A model generated the notes under the pieces. That model had not been told where the DNA came from and made no database searches. It saw only the letters and a program-made list of their open reading frames with translations. From Wenzhouxiangella sp. (GTDB lineage: Bacteria; Pseudomonadota; Gammaproteobacteria; Xanthomonadales; Wenzhouxiangellaceae): DNA of 14,622 bases. Within the stretch, counting starts at the first letter, position 1. The number at the start of each line of letters is the position of its first letter. Shown piece by piece: positions 1 to 7,299 of the stretch. Position numbers and translations under genes: made by a program. Where the stretch lies: positions 1 through 14,622 of the forward strand of contig SKKV01000172.1 in NCBI GenBank assembly GCA_007123575.1. Direction: 5' to 3'.

Positions 1-429
1 CCAGAGCCCGAAAGCGACCACCAGTACCAGGACAAGGGCTGGAGCGATCACCAGTGGCCGTAACAGAACGCTGCGTCGCGTCGGCACCGACACAGATTCA
101 GCGCGGGGCGCCGGCGGATCCAGCCGCGTCACCGGGCAGGCCATCCGGTAGCCGCGACCGTGGCAGGTTTCGATGTACTTCGGCTCGCGCGCGCTGTCGC
201 CCAGCATCTGGCGCAGCTCGCTGATCGTTTGCGGCAGGGCGTTGGGAGACAGGGCGCTTCTGCCCCAGACCCGGTCGAGCAGCTCGTCGCGACTGATCAG
301 GGACGGAGCAGCCTCAAGCAGAGCGACCAGGAGATTCCAGGCTTGTCGGCGCAGCACGACCGGACCTTCAGGGCCGGTCAGTTGGCCACTGTCGAAGTCA
401 ATTTCGAACTCACCGAAAGCGTAGCGCAT
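1..429 (-). CDS. Winged-helix (CadC/OmpR-type) transcriptional regulator, N-terminal part, cut by window edge
   Basis: The visible 143 residues begin MRYAFGEFEIDFDSGQL and continue through a Trans_reg_C-type winged helix at about residues 5-100. Typical features are the N-terminal beta strands, the LLVALLEAAPSLISRDELL helix pair, a recognition-helix region around ALPQTISELRQMLGD, and the C-terminal wing KYIETCHGRGYRM. A Pro/Arg-rich linker (about 105-120) is followed by a hydrophobic stretch from about residue 124 to the edge (LVIAPALVLVLVVAFG), which looks like the start of a membrane helix. This is the layout of CadC/ToxR-like one-component regulators, in which a cytoplasmic DNA-binding domain is joined through the membrane to a sensor part; here that part lies outside the window. 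No receiver domain precedes the winged helix. The ATG at 427-429 is 47 bp after the protease stop with no evident terminator, so co-transcription with lemA and the M48 gene is plausible. The target genes are unknown. Confidence 0.85.
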   Translation of the reverse strand, partial: MRYAFGEFEIDFDSGQLTGPEGPVVLRRQAWNLLVALLEAAPSLISRDELLDRVWGRSALSPNALPQTISELRQMLGDSAREPKYIETCHGRGYRMACPVTRLDPPAPRAESVSVPTRRSVLLRPLVIAPALVLVLVVAFGLW

Positions 430-476
430 GGCCTAAGTTTACCCGTGCCGGGGATGGAACAAGTAGGATCGGCCAA

Positions 477-2423
477 TTAATCCTTGTTCTGGTCCAATAG
501 CGGCAGGGGAACGTGCAGAACGCCGCAAATGACCCGCATCAGCTCCATTTCAGCAGCGACGATCTGGCCATCGTGCTGGACGATGCGCGACATCGCCGCA
601 ACCAGGCGCTCCTTCTCCAGCGGACGCAGGCCGTCAAGGGCTTTTAGCGCCCGATCCAGGGCGTCCGGCCATTCGGGGACCTCGGTCGAGGCCGGGTAGT
701 CAACATCATCGAACAGCTTGCCCAGCCCCACCGCCAGGGCAGCACGCGCTTCATCCGGCTGATCGCGGTGGCCGTGGTGGGCGAGCACGGTCAGCAAGGT
801 TCGAGCCTCTTTGGCCAACGCGGACAGTTTCTTCGAGCCACCGGCGCGCGCCCGCGACGGATTCAGCACGTCCTGGATCTGGCTGCTGACCAGGCGTGCC
901 ATGGCGTATTCGAACACATCGATGCGGCCATCGGCATGGATAAGATCGTCGATCAGCTTCATCAGATCGACCAGCTGATCCGGCGGGTGGCGGCGAATCG
1001 CGGGAAAGGCCATTTCCATCAGCGGCAGGCGCTGTTCCGGGGCCAGCTCGGGGGCCGCTTCACGCAGGGCGCGCACCTGCGCCTCGCTGTCGCTGCCCAG
1101 GGCTTTGGCAATCATCAGCAGCTGTTGTTCACGAATCTCGGCATCGTCATCCAGCAGCAGGTAGCAAATCACTTCCTGCGACCACTCATCGGAGTGGGCG
1201 GCGCGCTCCAGCGGCTTGGGGATGGCCGCCGCCAGGGCGGCAGCCAGAAACACCTGGTTCAGACCGGGCTGGCCGATTGTTTCAGCCATGGACTCTGCCA
1301 GGTTGTCCGGATCCAGGGGCAGCCCGCCTGGCCCGCGTCTGGGCTCGTCCTTCTTTTCGGCAGCGGCCCGCGCTGCCTCTTCCGCTTCGGCCTTGCGCGC
1401 CTGGGCGTGCCGATTGAGCTGCTCGGCAATTTCCTTGAACTGGTCAGGGTGAAAACCGGGATCGATCGCCTTGATTCTTTGCTCCAGCGGAGGATGGGTA
1501 GCAAACATCTGGTAGCCCATGCCGCGCGCAAACAGCATGTGGCCGACCTCCTCGGAGTCGGCGGTCAGGAAAGAGCCATGGTGCAGCGCGCCGATTTTCT
1601 TCAGCGCGCCGCCAATGCCGTCAGGATGGCGGGTGAACTGAACCGCCGAAGCATCGGCCAGGAACTCGCGCTGTCGCGATACAGCGGCCTTGATCCAGCG
1701 CCCGAAAAACAGGCCCACGTAGCCAATGATGACCACTGCAAGGCCGATAAGCACAGCCGGCGCGGCATTCCGGGAATCGCGGGCGAATCGGGCTGACAAC
1801 AGCAGACGACGGCCAATGATGGAAATCACCAGGATGCCGAACAACACGCCAATCAGCCGAATATTCAGCCGCATGTCACCGTTGAAGATGTGCGCAAACT
1901 CATGCGCGATGACACCTTGCAACTCGTCACGGTCCAGGCTTTCCAGGGTGCCGCGAGTGACCGCGACGGCGGCATCGGAAGTCGAGTAGCCGGCGGCAAA
2001 TGCGTTGATGCCCTGCTCGTGTTCGAGCACGTAGACCTCGGGTACGGGAATACCCGAAGCAATGGCCATTTCCTCGACCACGTTGTGCAGGCGCCGACGC
2101 AACGGGTCGCGGGTGTCGGGCTCAACCAGGCTGCCTCCCAGCTGACGGGCAATCTCACCACCACCGCCACGAAGCTGCAGGCTGCGCCAGGCACTGGCCA
2201 GGCCGATCACCGCTCCGGTAATCAGCGTGGATGCAAAAATCAGGCCTGCATTGCTGCGCCAGGCCTCACCAGCTGGCGCCCCGGTGGTGGCTGCGTGGGC
2301 GCCAAACAGGGTCAGCACCAGCACGTTGACCGCCATGATGATTGCCACCACCGCCAGCACGAACAAAAACACCAGAAACTTGGTCTGGCGGCGGGCCTTG
2401 TCCTGTTGCTCGAAGAAGTTCAT
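477..2423 (-). CDS. M48-family membrane zinc metalloprotease with TerB-like C-terminal region
   Basis: This 648-residue protein is an HtpX/Ste24-related integral membrane metalloprotease, expected to cleave membrane or misfolded proteins at the cytoplasmic membrane. It begins MNFFEQQDKARRQTKF, followed by hydrophobic segments at about 15-37, 59-79, 188-205 and 222-241. The zinc site is visible: HEFAH at 174-178 (two His ligands, catalytic Glu175) and the third ligand Glu253 in SRQREFLADASA. HtpX itself is about 290 residues, so roughly half of this protein is extra. A charged Ala/Glu/Lys linker (about 335-365) leads to a helical region with two acidic motifs, HADGRIDVFE (496-505) and QHDGQIVAAE (616-625), which resemble the metal-binding motifs of TerB-like domains. 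The domain name is inference. The gene follows lemA in the same direction, an arrangement common in proteobacteria. No Shine-Dalgarno sequence is visible before the ATG, but the N-terminus fits the family. I do not name it htpX because of the different architecture. Confidence 0.95.
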   Translation of the reverse strand: MNFFEQQDKARRQTKFLVFLFVLAVVAIIMAVNVLVLTLFGAHAATTGAPAGEAWRSNAGLIFASTLITGAVIGLASAWRSLQLRGGGGEIARQLGGSLVEPDTRDPLRRRLHNVVEEMAIASGIPVPEVYVLEHEQGINAFAAGYSTSDAAVAVTRGTLESLDRDELQGVIAHEFAHIFNGDMRLNIRLIGVLFGILVISIIGRRLLLSARFARDSRNAAPAVLIGLAVVIIGYVGLFFGRWIKAAVSRQREFLADASAVQFTRHPDGIGGALKKIGALHHGSFLTADSEEVGHMLFARGMGYQMFATHPPLEQRIKAIDPGFHPDQFKEIAEQLNRHAQARKAEAEEAARAAAEKKDEPRRGPGGLPLDPDNLAESMAETIGQPGLNQVFLAAALAAAIPKPLERAAHSDEWSQEVICYLLLDDDAEIREQQLLMIAKALGSDSEAQVRALREAAPELAPEQRLPLMEMAFPAIRRHPPDQLVDLMKLIDDLIHADGRIDVFEYAMARLVSSQIQDVLNPSRARAGGSKKLSALAKEARTLLTVLAHHGHRDQPDEARAALAVGLGKLFDDVDYPASTEVPEWPDALDRALKALDGLRPLEKERLVAAMSRIVQHDGQIVAAEMELMRVICGVLHVPLPLLDQNKD

Positions 2424-2436
2424 GGCTGCGCAGGTT

Positions 2437-2527
2437 CAAGGATCAAGGGACAAGGGTCAAGGAACAAGGACCAAGGCGCAAGACATGGTCTTCTCCTTGA
2501 ACCTTGCGCCTTGAACCTTGCGCCTTT
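2437..2527. repeat. Inverted array of 7-bp tandem repeats (CAAGGNN / NNCCTTG) between lemA and the M48 gene
   Basis: Reading the plus strand, 2437-2478 holds six consecutive 7-bp units CAAGGNN (AT, GA, GT, AA, AC, CG), followed by a degenerate CAAGACA at 2479-2485. After a short spacer, 2493-2527 holds five units in opposite orientation, NNCCTTG (CT, AA, CG, AA, and a last CGCCTTT). CAAGGCGCAAG (2472-2482) is perfectly complementary to CTTGCGCCTTG (2503-2513), giving an 11-bp stem with a 20-nt loop, and the flanking units extend it imperfectly. It occupies almost the whole intergenic gap. It may be a REP-like dispersed element, an mRNA stability or attenuation structure, or a simple slippage-prone repeat; function is unknown. 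Confidence 0.85.
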
Positions 2528-2528
2528 C

Positions 2529-3116
2529 CTATCCGAAATTCACCTGCACCGCTTCGCGCTTGGCCGGGTCTTCGATTTCCAGCAGCTGGGCGGGGTTGAA
2601 GTTGAACATGCCGGCGACGATGTTATTGGGGAAGCTTTCGCGCAGGATGTTGTAGCTCATCACCGAGTCGTTGTAGGCCTGGCGAGCGAAGGCGACCTTG
2701 TTTTCGGTGCTGGTCAGCTCTTCGGACAGCTGCATCATGTTCTGATTGGCCTTGAGGTCAGGATAATTCTCCGACAGGGCAAACAGGCGACCAAGCGCGC
2801 CGGACAAGCCTTGTTCGGCCTGATTCAGGCGTTTGACCGCATCGGGGTCAGTGGGGTCGCTGGAGGCCGCCTTGAGCTGGTTGACCGCACCGTTGCGGGC
2901 CTTGATCACCGCCTCCAGGGTTTCGCGCTCGTGCGACATGTATTTCTTCGCTACTTCGACCAGATTCGGGATCAGGTCGTAGCGGCGGGTCAGCTGCACG
3001 TCGATCTGGGCAAAGGCATTCTTGTAACGGTTACGCGAGGCAACCAGCTTGTTGTAAATGGCGATGACAAATATCGCCAGGGCGATGATGACGCCCAGAA
3101 TAATCAACAACTCCAT
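2529..3116 (-). CDS. lemA: LemA family protein
   Basis: This 195-residue protein has a single N-terminal membrane helix (about residues 3-21, LLIILGVIIALAIFVIAIY) and then the characteristic LemA body: NRYKNAFAQIDVQLTRRYDLIPNLV at about 29-53, long amphipathic helices, and the late NNIVAGMFNFNP segment. LemA proteins are small membrane-anchored helical-bundle proteins of poorly defined biochemical role that are very often encoded beside M48 proteases or other envelope-stress genes. Length and motifs are normal for the family. The start is fixed by a strong AGGAGAG sequence at 3123-3129 (minus strand), 6 nt before the ATG. It lies 82 bp downstream of the histidine-kinase stop and 105 bp upstream of the M48 protease, and is probably the first gene of the lemA-M48-regulator unit. 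Confidence 0.97.
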   Translation of the reverse strand: MELLIILGVIIALAIFVIAIYNKLVASRNRYKNAFAQIDVQLTRRYDLIPNLVEVAKKYMSHERETLEAVIKARNGAVNQLKAASSDPTDPDAVKRLNQAEQGLSGALGRLFALSENYPDLKANQNMMQLSEELTSTENKVAFARQAYNDSVMSYNILRESFPNNIVAGMFNFNPAQLLEIEDPAKREAVQVNFG

Positions 3117-3122
3117 GACAGG

Positions 3123-3129
3123 CTCTCCT
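3123..3129 (-). promoter_or_regulatory. Strong ribosome binding site for lemA
   Basis: The minus strand reads AGGAGAG followed by six bases and the ATG. It is one of the clearest Shine-Dalgarno matches in the window and sets the lemA start. The downstream protease gene has no comparable site. Confidence 0.8.
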
Positions 3130-3198
3130 AAGGAATACGCACCGCTGGCAGTTTAACCCGAAGCCAGGCTGGAAAACATGTCAAAAAAGGTCGTATCG

Positions 3199-6100
3199 TC
3201 AGCTCTCTGCCCGGCTCAGGGCCTCATCCATCAACAGCCCGATCAGGCGTGATTCGGTCAGCGGCCAGCGCAACAAGGTTTGGTTTTTGTCAGGCATCAA
3301 AATGGCTGTCTTGCGATAGGGCACTTCGACCAGCACCGTTTTTCGGGCCAGATCCGTCCAGTTTGCCAGGCGCTCAAGATCGCGTTCATCCTGCAAAAGA
3401 ACAACAGCATCGGCACGCGGCGGATTGCTACAGGCACTGATCAGCTCAAAGCCCCAGCGCCGACTCAGGCGCCACAGCACGCGCCGGGTTGGCGCATCGG
3501 CCGCCGCTGCAACAACCAGACCGCTGAGCATGCCCGACAAGGGCTGGTCCACGGCCCAGCTCGCTGGCTGCGGCAGGCTGATCTTGAAGCGGCTGCCGCT
3601 GATCGTGGTTTCGGCCAGACTCAGGTCTCCCCCCATCGCGCTGAGCAGACGACGACAGATGGCCAGACCCAGGCCGGACCCGCTGTAGGCCCGGGTAATC
3701 GAGGCATCGAGCTGAACGAAGGGCTCGAACAAGCGCTGTCGATCCACCGGGTCAATACCCGGCCCTGAATCGCTGACCGCGATTTCAAGCACGTTCTCAC
3801 GCTGCTCGGCAACCACCTCGATACCGCCTTGATCGGTGAACTTGACCGCATTGGACAGCAGGTTGCCCAGCACCTGGGCCAGTCGATCGGCGTCACCGTG
3901 GGCCAGGGTCGGAAGCCTGGAGGCGAGGCGCAGGCGCAGGTCAAGCTGCTTGCGCGCCGCATTGGGAGCATGCAGGTCAACCACCTGCTCAAGCATCGAG
4001 ATCAACTCGAAAGGCTGCATGTCCAGGCTCATCCGCCCAGCCTCAATGCGGGAAATGTCGAGTACGTCATCGATGATGCGCTGCAGCTGCAAGCCAGATT
4101 GGCGCAAGGTGCGCAGCAGCGACTGCTGATTGGGGCTGGCCTCGACATCGTCGAGCAGCTCGACCATGCCCATGACCCCGTGCAGGGGAGTGCGAATCTC
4201 GTGGCTCATCGTGGCAAGGAACTCCGACTTGGCAGCGCTGGCCTGTTCGGCGCGCTCGGCCAAGGCGCGGACCTTTTCTATCAGCAGCAGATTGTGCAGG
4301 GCCTGGGCGGCCATCTGCTTGAGCAGACCCACGCGCTCATGCCGGTCAGGGTCAAAGCCGCCCGGGCCGGCTTCAAGCAGGCAGGTAGCCACGGAGGTAT
4401 CGGCCGCGTCCAGCGCGATCACGATACGCTCGGCATCGCCCGGAGTTCTGACTCGGGCCTGCCAGTTTTCGCGATCGATGTCCTCGGTCGCCTCTCCAAT
4501 GCCAATCGGTTGATCTGGCAGCTGCGGGTGATCGTAGAGAAACCAGGCCCGCCGGGCCCGGCAAATCTTGAGCAGTTCCGTACCAATCGCCATGGCAAGC
4601 GGCTGCGGCGCCAGGTTGGCGTTCAAGCGCTCGATCACCTTGCGCTGCTCTTCTGCCAAAGCGCGTTTCTGACGCGCATCACGGACCTCGCGACGGCGCC
4701 GACGTACGCCCAGCAGGCCGCGCCATCCAGCCGCCGTACCGGCCAGACCGAGCATGGCGTAGGCCACCAGCGCCGGGGCGCTGCGCCAGGGCGGCGTCTG
4801 AATCAGCACTTCAAGACGATCGCCCTGCTCGCCCCACTCCCCGCCTGGCATGGCGGCCTGGACCTCGAAGCGATAGCGGCCCGGACGCAAGTTGCTGTAA
4901 AAGTGGCGCGTCTGGCCAGTCAGCTCCAGCCAGTCATCATCCCAGCCCACCAGGCGCAGGCGATAGCGCGTCTGATCAGGGGCAATGTATGACAAGGCGG
5001 CATAGTCAATCGCCAGGGACGTGTTGCGGTGGTTGAACTCGACGACCTCGCGCGGCCCGGGTGAGATGGCAAGGCGATGGTCGCCTGCCTCAATGCCGGT
5101 GACATAGACGGGGGGCGCGGGCGGGGTGACACCAGCCCGCGCCGGATCGACCAAGACCAGGCCACGGGTGCTGCCTATCGCCAACTGCCTTGAATCCATT
5201 TGCAACACGGCGTAGCGGGGAAACTCTGCCACGGCCAGTCCATCCGGCCGGGCGTAGCGCCGGAGCTGGCCGGTCTCTGGATTGAACCGGGCCACGCCGT
5301 TGCCCAGTATCAGCCAGAGCTCGCTGACCTCGCCGGTACCCGCACCGGCAATCAGGGCGTGAATGCGTCCGTCCAGTTGCAGTGCGGCCAGACGATGCTG
5401 GGCGGTGCGGACCATGCCCTGCCCGTCCCACCGCCAGCCACTCAAGGAAAAATCCGTGGCCACCCAAAGCTCATCCCCCAGCCAGCGAATGGCCTGGATC
5501 AGGCCGTCATCGACAGCGACAACGGCGCGGAACTGGCCATCGGCATGGCGGTGATAGATGGTATTGCGTCCGGCCAGCCACCAGCCATCCGGGCCGGTCA
5601 CCAGCGCAGAGACCGCTGCTTCCGGCCAGTATTGATGGTTCTCGCCGCCGGCGTGGTAGTGCTCGCGCTGACCGCTGACCAGATCAACCCTGAACAGTCC
5701 GGCATCAAAGGTGGCTGCCCAAAAGGCGTCATCGCCGTCGGCAACGATGAAGCTGAAGCTGCCCTGGTCGACCTGCTCGCGGACCAGCAGCGACTCCAGC
5801 TCGCGCGCGGTCGGGTCATATACCCGGACTCCGCTGGAACGGCTCATGACCAGGCGCTCACCCAATCGCACCATGCTGGTGACCTGTCCCATATCAGCCA
5901 GCTGGGAGTCGTCGAAAACGTCGTGAGCCCACATGGCTTGACCAGTAGCCAGATCAAGGCGCTGCAAACCACCATCGACGCTGCCCAACCATAGCTTGCC
6001 CGCCTCCCTGGCCGGCGCGATAGCGGCCACCGCTCGCAGCTGCAGCCCATCTTCTCGCCCGGGCAGCATCTGGTAACGCGCGAACGCCTCGTGGCCAGGC

Positions 6101-7128
6101 GGCAGGTAGGCCACGCCGTTTCGAAACACCGACAGCCATAGCCCGCCCTCGGCATCGAGCAATGCATCAAACAAGGCGTTCGCGGGTAACCCTTCTTCAA
6201 GGCCGTCAATCGCCCGAATGCGCTCACCGGCCCCATGCTCTGGATGCCATCGCAACAGTCCGTCGTAGGTGGGCAGCAACATCCAGCCATCGTCCTGATG
6301 AATGAAATTGGTGATGGTCGCCCCGGCATCGAAAATCTCGCTGGCCTGATGGGGCCCTTCGATGACCAGTAGCCGGTGCAGCTGGGTGGCGTAAATCGTG
6401 CCATCAGCCGCCTGGGTGATAGCATAGAAGATCGGCTGGTCCGCGTCCCTGTCGCGAACCAGGATGGGTTCAAACGCCGCCTGGCCGGGCTCATCAAGGC
6501 GGCTGACCTGCTCGCTTTGCACCAACCAGGTTCGGCACTGGCGGTCGACCATCAGCTCCACCTGGAAACCGGATTCGCTGAGCCCGAATTCGGGGCGCTG
6601 GTCGTAGTGCTGAATCTCGCCGCTAGTGACATCGAAACGCACGACGCCACCGCGCATCAGGCCCAGCCAGATGCCGCCGTCGCAGTCCTCGGCCATGGTC
6701 CAGATATTCTCGTGCGGCAGCACGCCGCCCAGGCTGGCCGGCGCCAAGTGTCGAAGCAGGCGCAAGTCAGGGCCGATCTGCACCACCCCCTGGCCGGAAA
6801 TGCCGGCCCAGACCGTGCCATCGGCAGCGGCCAGCAGGCTCATGATGTTGACGCCTGGCAAGGCGTTGGGCTCGCTCGGGTCGTGGCTCAAGCGGGTAAG
6901 CTGGTGGCCGGCGTGCCGCACCAAACCGTTGCGTGTACCGATCCAGATATAGCCCTGCCGATCCTGAACGATGGCCTCGACATTGCTGTCGGGCAAGCCA
7001 TCGACCACGCTCAGGCTCTGGAAAACCGGCCCGAGGTCAGCCGCTTTCGCCGTCAGCGCTGCGAACAAAAAGATCAGCCCCAGCAATCCCCGGCCCGACT
7101 TGCACCATGTAAGTCCCATCTCTTTCAT
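3199..7128 (-). CDS. Reg_prop/Y_Y_Y sensor histidine kinase with C-terminal degenerate receiver-like domain
   Basis: With the ATG at 7128 the protein has 1309 residues. A signal-like segment at 1-29 (GLLGLIFLFAALTAKA) is followed by a large periplasmic beta-propeller (about 32-660) of two-component-regulator propeller repeats, clearest in VVDGLPDSNVEAIVQD and GYIWIGTRNGLVRH. A Y_Y_Y domain (about 668-780, with YRLRLVGWDDDWLE and LRPGRYRFEVQA), a transmembrane helix (about 783-802), a charged coiled linker (805-838) and a GAF-like region (840-950) follow. The HisKA motif FLATMSHEIRTPLHG has phosphoacceptor His976. The HATPase has LLSNAVKF, DSGPG (from Asp1120) and GLGL (1152-1155). The last ~110 residues resemble a receiver fold (ending LLRWPLTESRLIGLL) but show no phospho-accepting Asp in the expected place. 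A TTG codon at 7152 could add eight residues, but the ATG fits the signal peptide and the predicted promoter better. The ligand is unknown; SusR/HTCS-type relatives often sense glycans. No partner response regulator is in the window. Confidence 0.93.
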   Translation of the reverse strand: MKEMGLTWCKSGRGLLGLIFLFAALTAKAADLGPVFQSLSVVDGLPDSNVEAIVQDRQGYIWIGTRNGLVRHAGHQLTRLSHDPSEPNALPGVNIMSLLAAADGTVWAGISGQGVVQIGPDLRLLRHLAPASLGGVLPHENIWTMAEDCDGGIWLGLMRGGVVRFDVTSGEIQHYDQRPEFGLSESGFQVELMVDRQCRTWLVQSEQVSRLDEPGQAAFEPILVRDRDADQPIFYAITQAADGTIYATQLHRLLVIEGPHQASEIFDAGATITNFIHQDDGWMLLPTYDGLLRWHPEHGAGERIRAIDGLEEGLPANALFDALLDAEGGLWLSVFRNGVAYLPPGHEAFARYQMLPGREDGLQLRAVAAIAPAREAGKLWLGSVDGGLQRLDLATGQAMWAHDVFDDSQLADMGQVTSMVRLGERLVMSRSSGVRVYDPTARELESLLVREQVDQGSFSFIVADGDDAFWAATFDAGLFRVDLVSGQREHYHAGGENHQYWPEAAVSALVTGPDGWWLAGRNTIYHRHADGQFRAVVAVDDGLIQAIRWLGDELWVATDFSLSGWRWDGQGMVRTAQHRLAALQLDGRIHALIAGAGTGEVSELWLILGNGVARFNPETGQLRRYARPDGLAVAEFPRYAVLQMDSRQLAIGSTRGLVLVDPARAGVTPPAPPVYVTGIEAGDHRLAISPGPREVVEFNHRNTSLAIDYAALSYIAPDQTRYRLRLVGWDDDWLELTGQTRHFYSNLRPGRYRFEVQAAMPGGEWGEQGDRLEVLIQTPPWRSAPALVAYAMLGLAGTAAGWRGLLGVRRRRREVRDARQKRALAEEQRKVIERLNANLAPQPLAMAIGTELLKICRARRAWFLYDHPQLPDQPIGIGEATEDIDRENWQARVRTPGDAERIVIALDAADTSVATCLLEAGPGGFDPDRHERVGLLKQMAAQALHNLLLIEKVRALAERAEQASAAKSEFLATMSHEIRTPLHGVMGMVELLDDVEASPNQQSLLRTLRQSGLQLQRIIDDVLDISRIEAGRMSLDMQPFELISMLEQVVDLHAPNAARKQLDLRLRLASRLPTLAHGDADRLAQVLGNLLSNAVKFTDQGGIEVVAEQRENVLEIAVSDSGPGIDPVDRQRLFEPFVQLDASITRAYSGSGLGLAICRRLLSAMGGDLSLAETTISGSRFKISLPQPASWAVDQPLSGMLSGLVVAAAADAPTRRVLWRLSRRWGFELISACSNPPRADAVVLLQDERDLERLANWTDLARKTVLVEVPYRKTAILMPDKNQTLLRWPLTESRLIGLLMDEALSRAES

Positions 7129-7173
7129 ATCGTCGACGCCGCCTCCACCCAAGATCCTGACCCGCTGGTGACG

Positions 7174-7179
7174 ATCATA
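7174..7179 (-). promoter_or_regulatory. Candidate -10 box for the histidine kinase gene
   Basis: The minus strand reads TATGAT (five of six matches to TATAAT), with a weak -35 candidate TTCAGC 17 bp upstream. Initiation near 7167 would give a leader of about 40 nt to the ATG at 7128 and would leave the alternative TTG at 7152 very close to the transcript end. The prediction is by eye only. Confidence 0.4.
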
Positions 7180-7231
7180 CCTGCCAGGGCCGAAAAGCTG
7201 AAATCCCGTTTTCCGACCCTTGCAGCCAGAG

Positions 7232-7237
7232 TAAAAT
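7232..7237 (+). promoter_or_regulatory. Candidate -10 box for the TPR/sulfotransferase-like gene
   Basis: The plus strand reads TAAAAT (five of six matches to TATAAT), with only a weak -35 (TTTTCC) 17 bp upstream. Initiation near 7244 would give a leader of about 55 nt before the ATG at 7300. Together with the opposite candidate at 7174-7179 it makes the 171-bp gap a divergent promoter region. The prediction is by eye only. Confidence 0.4.
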
Positions 7238-7286
7238 GGAGGGTTACTGTTTTCCTGGCTCGCTTCAGGCTAGCCGGGACCCATTC

Positions 7287-7290
7287 GGAG
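7287..7290 (+). promoter_or_regulatory. Ribosome binding site deciding the start at 7300
   Basis: GGAG lies 9 nt before the ATG at 7300. The same reading frame is open upstream for another 924 bp, but that stretch is antisense to the histidine kinase; this site supports the downstream start. Confidence 0.65.
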
Positions 7291-7299
7291 AAAATCAAG

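Noticed and set aside
768..1796. 342-codon plus-strand frame opposite the M48 protease
   Set aside because: It is an antisense shadow, rich in Gln/His/Arg/Gly, with no recognisable motif; the minus-strand protein is clearly real.
2437..2527. Heptad array considered as a CRISPR array
   Set aside because: Units are 7 bp without spacers and there are no cas genes. It is a short tandem and inverted repeat.
1890..3131. 413-codon plus-strand frame spanning the heptad repeat and lemA
   Set aside because: It crosses two genes and the intergenic repeat in antisense; no domain.
3179..3184. Perfect TTGACA (-35) on the minus strand upstream of lemA
   Set aside because: The nearest -10-like sequence (TAAACT) is about 23 bp away, too far for a normal sigma-70 promoter, so I do not call it.
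3829..4992. 387-codon plus-strand frame opposite the histidine kinase
   Set aside because: It is an antisense shadow of the kinase HisKA/GAF region; no motif of its own.
7129..7152. TTG start adding eight residues to the histidine kinase
   Set aside because: It would give a Gly-rich acidic leader before the signal peptide and lies too close to the predicted transcript start. The ATG at 7128 is preferred, though not proven.
6376..7299. Upstream in-frame extension of the TPR gene by 308 codons
   Set aside because: It is antisense to the conserved propeller of the histidine kinase and has no domain. The true start at 7300 has GGAG upstream and begins the TPR region directly.
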